From Nomia melanderi (Eukaryota > Arthropoda > Insecta > Hymenoptera > Halictidae), in the NCBI RefSeq assembly GCF_051020985.1, contig NC_135007.1, positions 62,001 through 126,000 on the forward strand: a stretch of 64,000 bases of DNA, written 5' to 3'. The translations under genes were made by a program, and so were the position numbers. Positions within the stretch are counted from its first letter, which is position 1; every line of letters begins with the position of its first letter. The notes below the pieces were generated by a model, which searched no databases, was not told where the DNA came from, and was given only the letters and a program-made list of their open reading frames with translations. Positions 1-11,440 of the stretch are shown here, in pieces.

Positions 1-461
1 GTTTATTTATCAAAAACTTGTAAGTAACATATTTTATAGTTTATATAAATATAGTTTATAATAAAGTCGCCTTTATTTTTAATGACAGCTTGACATATTC
101 TGGGCAACCTGGCTATTAGTTTTTCGAATGTTTCTAAGTTTGTATCCTTCCTACGTGTAATGCTCAACGCTTATTAAAGAACAAAAGAATCACGGGTTTC
201 TGTATAAGCCGACAACAGAACATCTTTCACGGTAGTACGAAAGATCATTCCAAGCATTACCTTAAACTGGGTCTATTACCTACATAAGAGTGTTATGGAC
301 ATAAGAACTAGCTGAAGTCTTTAAAATCATAATGCAGCGTGTTAATATCTTATGTAATAACAAACGATCATTTCAAAGTTAATTGGTATATTCAGTTATG
401 ACGGAAATCAGTAAGTGATTCCAAACTTTTGACCGATAGTGTATATAACCATATAGTTATA
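1..461. other. AT-rich sequence, no gene seen
   Basis: No open frame, splice-flanked exon or recognisable repeat was found. The stretch ends in the TA dinucleotide that flanks the inverted-repeat element starting at 462. Confidence 0.5.
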
Positions 462-1676
462 CAGGGTGTAACAAAATTGTTGCGCACAAATGATAGGTCG
501 TGTACAACTTACTAAACTGAGTAAAAAAAACCCCAGTGAACATAGGTCAAAAACTTAATAGTTTCTGATAAAAAAATAGGTATAAATTTAAAAAAATGTA
601 TGGGAACCCAATCAAGAACACTGAATTATCTTGAAAAGTATGAATGATACAAACAAATGTGTCAAACAAAAATTACAGGGTATGAAATACTACATGTCAC
701 GCTGAGAGGTATTTGACCGTGAGATGACCTTGTAACGTCCTGCAGAGGTCACATCACAATTCTTAAATAGAGCTCCATACTTTCTATTCCATATTTTTGA
801 AGCCAACATTCAGACGTTTTTAAACCAAAGACATGAAATTCTTCGTGTTAGCAACTGTCAAAATATCAGCATCCAAAGTTGTCGGTTCATCGGTAGTGAT
901 GGTAACCGACGAATAGTGCGACTGTGATGGGAGAGTAAAAGAACGCAATATTCACGGTTCTTGTTTGTTGCACGATGAGTTTCTGTCTGAAAATGTGAAT
1001 GACATCATTTATCAATAGGGCCCTGGACTCACAGCTGGAAATGCAGTCATGACACTCGCTACCTTCTTTTACTCTCCCATACGTTCTTATAGGAGACTAT
1101 AGGCGTTTCATTCCCTCCAACGGATTTCTAGATTAAGTCACTATGGAGAATCTGTCTAAACTGACGCGTCAAGGTGGCTCAACCGAGTATCCCTTTGCCC
1201 TTCTGTTCGTAAATTTGGAGCCACTGTATCCATCAACCACCATCACCTCTGACGAACCGGAACCTTTGGACAATGATATTCTAACAGCTTACACAAAAAA
1301 TTTCATGTCTATGGTTTGGAAACGTCTGAATATCTACTTCAAAAATATGGAATTGAAAATATGGGTTTCTATTTACGAACTGTGATGTGACCTTTGCAGG
1401 ACGTTTCAAGATCACGTTACGGTCAAATACCTACCGCCCTGACATGTAGTATTTCATACCCTGCAACTTTTGTTTGACACATTTCTTTATATCGCTGATA
1501 CTTTTCTAAATAATTCAGTGTTCTTGATTCGGTCTCCATACATTTTTTTATACTAAACGTATTTTTATCTCGGAAACTATTTGAGTTTTGAACCTCTGTT
1601 CACTGGGTTTTTTTTATTCAGTTTAGTGAGTTGTATAGGTCTTATCATTTGTGTGCAATAATTTAGAAACATCCTG
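462..1676. mobile_element. Long-inverted-repeat DNA element with TA target-site duplication
   Basis: The ends CAGGGTGT (462) and ACATCCTG (ending 1676) are inverted copies and are flanked on both sides by TA, the target duplication used by Tc1/mariner elements. The left arm (about 462-910) and right arm (about 1220-1676) match as inverted repeats of roughly 440 bp with scattered mismatches. Examples are the CACAAATGATAGG block near each end and the TTTGACCGT/ACGGTCAAA block near 710 and 1420. The 310-bp centre holds no transposase. A solo copy of one arm lies at about 30300-30735. I read this as a non-autonomous Tc1/mariner-superfamily element; the superfamily rests on the TA flanks only. Confidence 0.8.
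1143..1385 (+). other. 80-codon ORF inside the TIR element, probably not a gene
   Basis: An ATG-initiated open frame of 80 codons covers the centre and the start of the right arm of the 462-1676 element. It has no recognisable domain and half of it is encoded by the inverted repeat. It is recorded because it is the only ORF of the element; it is most likely fortuitous. Confidence 0.3.
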
Positions 1677-1678
1677 TA

Positions 1679-4600
1679 TATTATCCGTGACGTAGTCAAA
1701 AGTACAACTGCCCTTTATTCGAGAGTTTGGGTCTTTTATACAGAGTTTTGATGCTTATCTTAAGAGATAGTAGGAATTTTGGCGCTTGATCGCTTGTGGC
1801 GTGTTTCTTTATTCAATATATTATCTATTTACAATGTTCACTAAATTATAATGTTGTAATATTTTATTAACCAACTTCTATGACAGCTTGTTTCTAACTG
1901 AATATTTACAAAAAAAAATATCACGGATATTAACAAAAGAATTTAAAATGTATAGTTAAACGATTTCTAAAAACAAACAGAAATTGACTTTATCTACAAG
2001 TAGAAACCGACATTACCGGCACATTGGCTACATGCTCACAGATAGTCTGCAATCTCGACGGAGTTGCACTTTGAACACCTCTATACTATGCGTTTTTGCC
2101 AGAAATGCGAGTGAGGCAGTGCATGGGCAAGAGGAGATTTTCACTGGGTGTTTTATTTATAGTTTTGATTGGTTACGTGTAGTAGAAAGATCGATAATTT
2201 TTGTTTAAAAAAGTATTTATTTTAATTTTATGCTGACAAAACTATCCCTAAAAGACCTCTTTTCATAAATTTTCCCCTATATTTAAAAGAAAAATTTCTA
2301 AGTTGGCATTTCTGAATTTAAATGCGCTATAAATCGGATAACGTGAAATAGGTAAATACTGACAAATTTTGTATAAAACTACTAATAAATTTTTGTCTCA
2401 TGAATTCAATATACGAGAAAAAGGTGACATTGAATATTAGTAATAGTATTTCTATATTGTTATTTTTTTTATCGTGTGTCACTTTATTGCATAAAGAATG
2501 TTAATTTTAATTAAAAACTGGTAAATATTCTGAACAATAGAAAAGGTACGGAAAAATATTTCAAATAAAAATTGTAACCGTAAGGGTTACGTTTAAAAAT
2601 TATAGAAAGTAACCTATATTTTCTATTACACATTTTTATAATTAACATTGAAACGTTTTTAAACCCCCTGTGTTTTTACTACAAACTATTTGCGGGATAC
2701 AAATAAACAAAGTTGTCATATTTCTAAGGTTTAAAATTGTTATATATCATAGGCAAGTTAATCGATAGGACTTTGTGTATGAAAGTGACAATATTAACAA
2801 TATTAACACTTCAGTGTCCTATAATTACAGAAATTAATCAGTTTTGTAGATTATGAGTAACATTTTCAGCACCTACTTATCTATTGTAAACAATATTTAA
2901 GCGTACATATTATTATACAAATATAAACATAGCTATAAAACTCTTCAAAACATTTGTTTTCTGGACAACTGGAAATTCAAAAACACGTATGTAGTTGTTT
3001 GTCTCCACTGTGTGTTACAACCATTTGTTCCAAAATCGCTCCATACATTTTTTTGTAAAGTATTTCATATAAAACATTTAACCACAATGTTATCTATTGT
3101 ATAAGTAGTTATCTAAGATTTCAATAAAGAAGCAGACAATATAATATTATATTAAGGCAAACTTTAATATCTGTAGTAATTACTATTTCATGGAAAGAAA
3201 GAAAAAGTAAATACATTCTTATTACTTGCCCTTAATACGTTCATTTTTCAGACTTAATGATCTGACTTGTTCTTGGACATTCAATAAACTGTTAACTTAT
3301 TGTAACTAGGAGTCTATGTAATACATTGTAATTGTATAAAAGTGTGCATTTGAATCACATTTGATACTTAGGTGTGCAAGTTTTTATATCTAATGAATCG
3401 CATATGATTTATGAATAGTAAACATATTAATATCATAAGGTTGAAAAAATATAATAGATGTACAAAATAGTTCTTTCACTATGGTGTTGCATCTTAAAGT
3501 ATCTGTATGTTAAAATACTATTATAATTGTTAAATATTTTAGTCTGTTTAAAAATTTTCTTGAGTATGAATAACATCCTATATTATCACTTACCTTTTGC
3601 CATCCCTATAAACATTAATTTTCTTAAACATTTGCTCACAAATATCATAAGTTATAAAAAATTGCTTCTGGAATATATTATTTGTTTGTTAAAAATATAC
3701 CAATGAAATTAATTTGATGATATTTGCTATTGTATTATTCTTTTATCATATAGATATTAACACAACATTTGTGTTTTATTTTTATTATTTTTGGAAGAAA
3801 TAGATAAGATGAAGTCAATATAGAAAAAAAACAAAGAAAATAAAGCGACATAGGTGATAGTTGATATAAAAAAGTTTATTTCTTAAATTCTTTTACCACT
3901 GAAACTATTTGTTGAGAAGTGCAACTATGTATGCTGTTTGAAGAAAATTTTAGTATAGAAATAACTTTGATTACATTTATCAGTTCTTCTATATTATATA
4001 AGATTAGAGCATGGAAAAAGGATCAGAAAGTACTTTTAAGTTTTTATTTCATGATTTCTTTTTCTATTGTAATTATTATAGCTACTTTATCATTTATCAT
4101 TTATTAAATAAAAAGAAAATCAATATTTTTAGTAAATCTACATTTTCATATTTAAGGAAGATGATTAATACTTATATTTATTAAATTCAATTTGAAACTT
4201 TCGTATACCCGATTCAGTGTATAAAGCAAGAGGTAAGAAATCAATTTGTATATATTCCAATTTTAATTGAAATATAAGTAAAAAATCTTTAAAGTTTTAA
4301 GTAATTATGTTATATAATATTCAAACATTAGTAATTTCATAGCTGATATGTAAACACGTTTAAATTTCAGCAATATTGCAAGAAATTTAAACACCATTGA
4401 TATTGAAATAACTAATAGTGCAGCGATTTTGCTTCGGTGATTGAAATAAAGAAATTAATAAAATTAAAAATTGATAATGTGGAAAGATTTACAATGTACA
4501 TACTAAAATTTATTTTGAGATCAACAGATACTTTATATTGTGAACATAACGTACTATTTAGTAATGTTGTAATTAGATTATAATTATTAACCTCTAATAA

Positions 4601-5640
4601 TAATAGTAAAATTTTGGACAACTTCAAAAAGTTGTAAAACTGTAGCTTGTGTAATTAACATGTGAATAGTCAAAAACAGGAATTGTTAGTACAAAAAAAA
4701 AGTATATTTTTTTGTGGAGTATCCATTGTTATTTATATATTCTGATATTAACTAATGTTGCATTAACCCGTTTAGCATTCCTATTAAAATTTTTAAGATA
4801 TAAAACCATTTTTGCTTTTCTATTTATTTTTAACATAAATTTATAATTGATTAAAGATATGTTTCAACATTTTTACAAAAATGTTTTGTCTTATTATTAA
4901 TTTAATATGTAAAAATACTGAAGTACTCTATATCATCAACATTAACTGTTACTACATTATTCTACATTATTTAGATTTTTTTATATTTTATCATTAGAAA
5001 TAAGTTCTTTAACTTAAAATTAAAAATTTGATGGCATAAAATATTAATTTTCTTCTATGGTTATTATATATTTTAATTTTGGTGACTAAAATCATTGTCT
5101 TTCAGATGTTATAATTCTCACTAATATTTTGCAATATATTATACTCTGTATTTTTACATGTAGTATGGTTTTAGACAATGTACAGACGATTAAAATTTAG
5201 ATTCTATTTTTCTTTTCTTAACATCTATAACTTTACAACACCTGTTAATTTCTTTTTGATGTTATGTTGTTTAGAGCATGAATATGGTGTTTACATACAC
5301 AACACAGATACAGCAATATAAAATTTTAGTCATCAGTATTTTTCATTTTTCACACAAATCAAAATATTACATAATACAAATCTGAAGATATAAGAACATA
5401 TTTTTATACAAATAATTATTTTCTCTTTATTTCAAATTGTGAATGTAATAAGAAAATAAATATTGTAGATCAGTTATCTATTTATTTATATAGCTGTAGT
5501 TATATAGTAAGTTATATTTATTAAATTAGTTATATTTATATAATTTTATCTGAAACAATTTTTGCACCATGTGAGGGTACACGTTATTGCACTGAATATA
5601 ATTTTTATAGTAACTAATCATAAATATTAACGTAAGTGAT
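1679..5640. other. AT-rich non-coding stretch
   Basis: About 4 kb of strongly AT-rich DNA. The short ORFs here (for example 3919-4107 and 4412-4627) are made of Ile, Tyr, Phe, Leu and Asn codons expected by chance in such DNA and have no exon-like context. No repeat family of the window was recognised here. Confidence 0.5.
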
Positions 5641-5693
5641 GCGTGCGCGCGCGCGTGTGTGTATGGTGTGTGCGCACCCACACACGTACATCA
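5641..5693. repeat. CG/TG/CA microsatellite
   Basis: Alternating purine-pyrimidine tract (runs of CG, then TG, then CA). It lies about 70 bp upstream of the candidate exon at 5764-5915 and marks a local rise in GC content. Confidence 0.8.
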
Positions 5694-5763
5694 ATCGAAT
5701 AACATTATTTTATATTTCTGTACATAACATTATATATACAGTTAAAATGATATTATTTAAACG

Positions 5764-5915
5764 ATGAATCAGAAAATCAGAAATGTGGAAACGTATAACC
5801 GTATTGGCAATCATACCGGTGAACTTGTCACAGTGAAGGGCAGAAGTGCGCCCAAGAGAATAGCACGCACTTGTATCTACTTACCTACACGCACAGAAGT
5901 TAGTTCACTCTATAG
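5764..5915 (+). CDS. Candidate first coding exon, product unknown
   Basis: An ATG at 5764 with A at -3 opens a 50-codon frame starting MNQKIRNVETYN and ending at CTATAG, directly followed by a good splice donor (GTAAGA, 5916-5921). The stop that closes the frame lies inside this donor, so the frame is fully open up to the putative splice site. An in-frame TAA precedes the ATG immediately. Base composition is clearly richer in GC than the AT-rich flanks, and the encoded peptide is basic and polar. The exon would end two bases into a codon. I found no downstream exon that starts with a single completing base, so its partner is unknown. It could also be a 5' UTR exon or chance. Confidence 0.3.
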
Positions 5916-6604
5916 GTAAGAATCTCGTACATCTATTATAGGTAGGTAGTACCATCTCAAACAGATCGATAATTTCAAAATCTTAATAGCGTGAAACGTA
6001 TAGTTCCTTGATGTATTATTACCAAAATTGTGTAATACATTTTATTTCCAAAGCTAAGAGTAGAGATTTAATTTTAAATATTAAATATACTTATACTATT
6101 ATTATATTGCTTATCAAAAACTTAGGACTTACTTTAATTTGTAATAGTTTCGTAGGAGATGTTTCGGTTTCCAATCGACATCTTTCCATAGTTTCAACCA
6201 TATTGAGAAAATATTCATTGATGATCTATTATTAGTACTATAAAAAGTTTTCGATAATGCTCGGTAATACGTAAGTTGGTTAAAACATTCGTCTTCTATA
6301 TTTATAAAATATCATTGTATGTTGTAAAAACTCATAGGAGTGGAAAGAGGACTTCTTATAGAAGAAATAGCAACAATGTGTTAGAAATATATATTTATTG
6401 TAACAAAAGCAGGTGGTCAAATTATATATTACATGGAAATAAGTTTTCGATAAGTGGAATCGAAAACTTATTAGAAAAGTTTTCGATAATATTTGTTGAC
6501 ATTGAATTTTTGGGAATTAATACGTTATTGATATTTTGTTACATTTCCTCGGTTACGTATAATAGTTTTTATATGTTGCGGCAAAGAAGAAATTAGGTAT
6601 TTAC
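5916..6604. other. AT-rich stretch without supported gene
   Basis: Contains only short AT-driven ORFs (6008-6235, 6276-6596) lacking recognisable motifs or splice context. Confidence 0.45.
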
Positions 6605-7400
6605 AATCACTGGATACTATATGTTCCCATGATAACCTTAAGGCATGTCGATGTGTGACTTTATTTTGTGGCTTCTTTTCATGAACTAATTTTTTCAATT
6701 TTGCTTTTATATTCTTTATGGCGCTTAGATGGGAACTATTCAGTGGTCAATTTATTGTTTTTATACTATTTTGTTGTAAAAAATCTTTTACTATCTTACT
6801 GGGGTGACAGTTTGCATTATCATCTTATAAAAGGATTTGTTTTGAATCTCGAAACCAACCTTCAATGCTCAGAATCAGAAAATTTTCCAAGATATTTATA
6901 TATATTTCCGAATTTACATTTTGATATACAATACATAATTTTCTCACTCCTTTCTCTGAAATTCAGTTCCATATTAGATATGCTTACAGGTAGTTCTTTT
7001 GGAAATTTAAACATTCTTCAAAAAACTTCTTCCTGTATCTGTGCCAAACAAATGCTCTGGTATCAGCTTCAGTAGATACGCGTGATTTGCCACTAAACAT
7101 TATATTGAAACAATCTTCTGCATTCCAATTTACATGTATTTTACATCACTGCAATTGTTTTCTTTTACGTTACTTTGTAAATAAGGATTTTATTTTTACT
7201 TTGTAATAGGGAAAATCCCACTAATTTAATTTATTTTTAACAGTTCGATCACAAACATTCTGTGCCCATTGTACATTAATTTGTTTAGAGATTGCACATC
7301 TCATATTTTTTACAATTGCACGCTATCTTCCGGATGCGGATGGATATAAATTTTTGAATTTCGTACTTTTGAATCTGTCCAGAATTATGAGGTACGTTTA
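6605..7400 (-). pseudogene. Tc1-like transposase relic
   Basis: Read on the minus strand in several frames, this segment keeps the order of a Tc1-family DDE transposase. A piece at about 7120-7050 reads HVNWNAEDCFNIMFSGKSR, matching the conserved HxxW...VxFSDES block with the catalytic Asp replaced by Gly. Next come TEADTRAFVW and, near 6850-6730, a QDD-like region followed by KIVKDFxQQNSIKTIDWP and NSSHL, the degenerate counterpart of the WPxxSPDLNPIE block. The C-terminal KKPQNK region follows. Stop codons and frameshifts break the frame throughout, so it is dead. No inverted repeats were located at its ends. The longest plus-strand ORF here (6668-7075) is a shadow of this relic. Confidence 0.7.
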
Positions 7401-8115
7401 CATTTTCAGACAGATACAAACAATTTTCTTAATTTAGCAAAATTTGCAATTGGTGAAAAAAGTGGTAATTTGGTAACAAAATAGAAAAATAATAGTATTT
7501 ATACTCTGTATTAATGAAAAACATTATTTAAAACTATTCCCACATAAATTAAACAGATAAACCCTTTCTGCAAACAAAAATCTAACAAGTATTTTAGGTA
7601 ACTTGAAATTTTCAAAAAGCAATAATATAAAAAAAAGTTGTAAGGATGTACAGATGGATGCGTTCTAACTTCTTTCGTATTTGTCTTAAACGAAAAAAAA
7701 CAAACAAATACGTTATTCCTCATGAACATAGTTTGTCAATGATCCTTGAGAAATGAAAAAAAAGGTTGTATATTGACGATATGGCGACAGTTTAAATAAA
7801 AAATGTAATTTTTGCCTGAAAATTTGACGTATGTCTGTGTATGTAAAAATAGCATTTTATAACAATTAATGTATTTTTTTTATTCGTCAACTAAAAAATG
7901 TAATAAACTATATGTATGTTAAATTTTAATTCGATGGATTCAATAATTTTTGAGTTATCTTTTTCGCCAACTCTAAAAATATAATTTTGAGAAAAACGTG
8001 TTGAAAATTTCTGGTTTAGAAAAACAAAAAAGAAAAAGTAATTTTTGGGTATTTACTGTTATCTCTATTAATTTTTTATACCAGGTCCATATGATAAATC
8101 TTCTATTTCTTTAAA
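7401..8115. other. AT-rich stretch, no gene seen
   Basis: Only a chance ORF (7511-7729 minus) is present, without recognisable features. Confidence 0.45.
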
Positions 8116-8440
8116 TCATTCATTTTGTTCGATTTGTAATTGTCTGTAAGCAATTCCAGCCTTCTTGTCGCTATTTAAGTTACAACGCTTCTGCCTCTTT
8201 ATTCGATTTTCGATGTAGTAATCGGTGTATTTACATTTAGGCCTTATTTTTATTTTCAATAGCTCCATAATCTTCAATACAGATTCATAGTCTTCGTTAA
8301 AAATTTCAACGGTTATATAAGCAGCGATTTCAATAAGTTTTACGTCCGAATGTGAACGACAAATAGTAGAATTAAAACTTTCATTAGCTTTCTTAGTATG
8401 TTCACCTATCACTTATCAAACAAATCTCTTTTAGAAAATT
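8116..8440 (-). pseudogene. Mutator-like transposase C-terminal fragment
   Basis: A 98-codon minus-strand frame carries HTKKANESFNSTI, then a run reading LIEIAAYITVEIFNE, then ESVLKIMELLKIKI. It continues with a KCKY...ENRIKRQ stretch. This order (GHTxNANESFNxxIW, then hydrophobic IEIAxYxAxxxFNEG, then DENRIxxxE) is what I know from the C-terminal part of the large Mutator-like (MULE) transposases common in arthropod genomes. The normal WRL(A/C)PKH segment after ESFN is shortened, and the preceding cysteine-containing part (LLxRCLxG) is frame-disrupted just upstream at 8413-8440. The rest of the transposase is absent, so this is a relic. Family assignment is from memory. Confidence 0.6.
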
Positions 8441-8907
8441 TTTGAAAAATTAATAATATGTTGTTAGCCACGTCTGGGTAAAGCAAAACAAGATAATCAA
8501 GGTTTTTATCCGAAACTTGAGTGGCACGAAATGTGCTGTGAATTCCATAAAACTTCGAATTTTTAATTGTAACTTCAGAAATGCATTCTATATAAACTAA
8601 CTGTACTTTTTAAAGCGATTAAAGCGAAAAAAATTCAATACTTTTTACCTTCTATATCAGGATTCCCTCTTAATCATTCAACCAGAACATCTGTCTAGCT
8701 CTGCAATTGGTCAAAATTCTTCAATATCACAATTTTTTTATAGTAATACCAATGCTACTGATTAATATAATGAATATTTTGTATATTCTGTACGTATTGT
8801 GACTTTTGTATTATTGTTCACATTTATAACTTATTTATTTATTTGTACATGTTGTTTATATTTATAGTGTATTTATTTATGTGTATATATTCTTGATACT
8901 TATTATT

Positions 8908-8950
<43 letters not shown>

Positions 8951-10419
8951 TTCTTTTATATTCTTTTTCATATAGTTTACACCTACCTATACCGGCTATT
9001 ATTTTATTCCATTTTCAATTAGTTTCTCTCAATAGCAATTATATATTCTGTACACATGTTTAATTAAATATATGTTGAATATATGTTGTATACAGATTAA
9101 ATATATAATTTTTCATTTAATGTGCTTCGTGGCATTTTTTTATTTTGAAAATTTGTAAAATAATGTATAAAACCATATTAAACAGTTTTATTTGTATAAA
9201 AACATTATTCCTATCTTTAAAATAGCATCTCAATTAAAGCACGATGGATATAAAGCGATTTACGACTCTTTTTCTGCTAGATTTGGCATTTTGCCCACTG
9301 TGGCAGTGGCTGAGAAGATGTAGATATTTAAGACCTATTGACCTATTGGTTACTAACAACTGTTCTTACATATTTTTTTATTTGTCTACAGTTTTCATAT
9401 TATATTTTTATTTTTTTATCTCAGCATACTTCGTGCATTTTTATTTTGAATTTTTTTTTCACTTTCAAATATTTTAGTAATTCTTCTTATAGTTATATTA
9501 CTTTTATGTATAATTACTGTATATGATTTTTTGCTTTTTAATCTTGAATAATTAAATTCCGTGATTTTTAACTGGTGTCTGTTCTTTTCTTCGCCATATA
9601 TAGTACGAGGTACCATTTATAAGTTTGAAGATGATTTTAAAATTGTCGAAAATTCAAATTATAAGAAAAAATTAAATAATTTATTATATGCTCCCATACA
9701 GTCTTTGTTTGTAGTGATCAGTAAGTTACCGCAATGGTTCATTTGTGTCACTTTGAATATAAGGAATGTAAAAATATATTATAATTTTACAATATTAATG
9801 GAATTATACAATCAGAAATACATGGTTCTATTTAAAAAAGCAAATTTGTCTTTCGTATTACTCCTACACGTTCTTCTTATTAAAATATTAATAACACCAA
9901 ACTATATTCCCCTTAAAACCATTAAACATTTATCCGAAACATTTTTCACTAAAATCACTACTCGTGCTGTAATCGAGATGGTTCCATTTACGTGGCCCTG
10001 TAGGCTTGTAGGAATGAGTTTCACTTAGATAATAGAGGTAATAGTGGGGCTGGTTTTTCTAGGCATACAGATCAATGACCTTATCTATATATGTTATAAT
10101 CAAATTCATACGAGAGGTTGTCTTTTCTTTTCAGAATGTGATTTTGTAGATATTTACAAAACTAAAAGAGACCGTTTGTTAAATGTGTAGAAAAATGTTA
10201 TTTAGAATAATGTTCTGGACAATATATTTCAAGGTCACTGAAACCGACGAGGAAGACGCACATCTAGACATTTGAGTACCTATTTTTCTCTAAGTTATTT
10301 TTTTCTGATTTTTCAAGGTTATTGATGTTTTTTGTTTATTGTATTATATAACACATAAAAAAATACATTCAAACATTGAAGAACACGACTTCCAAATGAA
10401 GTTGATGTCTAAAAATTTA
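8441..10419. other. AT-rich stretch without supported gene
   Basis: Contains the TA microsatellite at 8911-8944 and several AT-rich ORFs. The largest is a 155-codon frame at 9561-10028 that starts with GTG and shows no recognisable motif. A short segment at about 9998-10040 (TAGGAATGAGTTT and following bases) recurs at 29893, 49001 and 49738 and therefore belongs to a dispersed repeat. Confidence 0.45.
8911..8944. repeat. TA dinucleotide microsatellite
   Basis: Seventeen or so uninterrupted TA units. Confidence 0.9.
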
Positions 10420-11440
10420 AGTTCTAAAAGTTCAAAGATACATTTCCTAATCGTAACTGTCTGTCACGAAATACGTACATAAAAGGTAATAAAACATATT
10501 CATCAAGCGGTAAATATTGTGAAAAAATACGTGAGGACTAAAACTGTTAGTAATGTAAGAAATAACGAAATCACTGTAGCTAAAAGTCAACGAAAATCTA
10601 CATGTGAGTCTAAGACAACTTGAGAGTGACATTTCTAAATCTAGCATATTACGGATACTAAAAAGAGAAAAATTTCACCCGTATAATTTATCTCTACATT
10701 AAGATCTTCACGAAACAGATTTTGTAAATCGTATGCATTTTCCACAGTGGGGTTTGCAGCAACATGGTAGTCAGTAATCATTCTTTAAAAGTATGTTATT
10801 CACTAACGAAGCATCTTTCATCAACCATGATCAGTTAAATCGTAAGAACATGTAGTACCGATCAATCGAAAATGCAGACTAGTTCAGATTAGGAAATAAA
10901 CAAAGACTCTAGATAGTAAATGTGTGGTAGGATATCCTGAGTAATCAAATAATTGGTCCATATTTAATAAACGGTGGCCTAAACAGAGAAAAGTATGCAA
11001 CGTTCTCATAAGCTGAGTTATAAATATGTACTTATGCTTGACGTATTATTAGATCCGTCATAGAATATGATACTATAATTGTCAAACAAATTTTAGGTTA
11101 CAAATTTCACAACTGATGGATTGTTCGTAATGGGGTTGTTATATGACCACCGTGTTCATCGAACTACACTCCAATGGACTTTTTATGTGGAAAATTGAAA
11201 CAAACAGTTTACAACGATCGTTTAACTATACCAGAGGATAAAAGAAATCGAATACTTAGAGTTTGTGTTACTGTTCACTCTGAAAGATTTAAAAGGTCAT
11301 TACAATCACTTATTATTCGTTTCAGTCTATGTATCATTATAGAAGAACAGCATTTATGATTAAATCTTTTAGAATGTTTTACAATCTACAGATTTATTTG
11401 GCACCTTAGCTACAATTTGCAATGTCGAGTTTTGCCAACT
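10420..11440 (+). pseudogene. Mariner/Tc-like transposase relic
   Basis: Across three frames the segment keeps the order of a mariner-type transposase. It starts with a helix-turn-helix end reading ILKREKFHPYNLSLH (near 10660), then DFVNRMHF and WGLQQH, and then MLFTNEASFINHDQLNRKNM (near 10793). The last is the first catalytic block, with Asp replaced by Asn in the usual FTDEA. Next come VNVWxGIL..QIIGPYLINGGLN (10918-10980). The last part, 11174-11359, reads PMDFLCGKLKQTVYNDRL, the counterpart of PxDFFLWGxLKxxVY, followed by a typical C-terminal helix. Stops and frameshifts are frequent. The 61-codon ORF at 11174-11359 is only its intact tail. No terminal inverted repeats were identified. 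Confidence 0.75.

Noticed and set aside
9561..10028. 155-codon plus-strand ORF
   Set aside because: Starts with GTG, has the residue bias of AT-rich random DNA, no domain, no splice context.
10749..10756. CACAGTGG heptamer-like word
   Set aside because: Lies inside the mariner transposase relic, where it encodes part of the QWGLQQ-like region; chance match.
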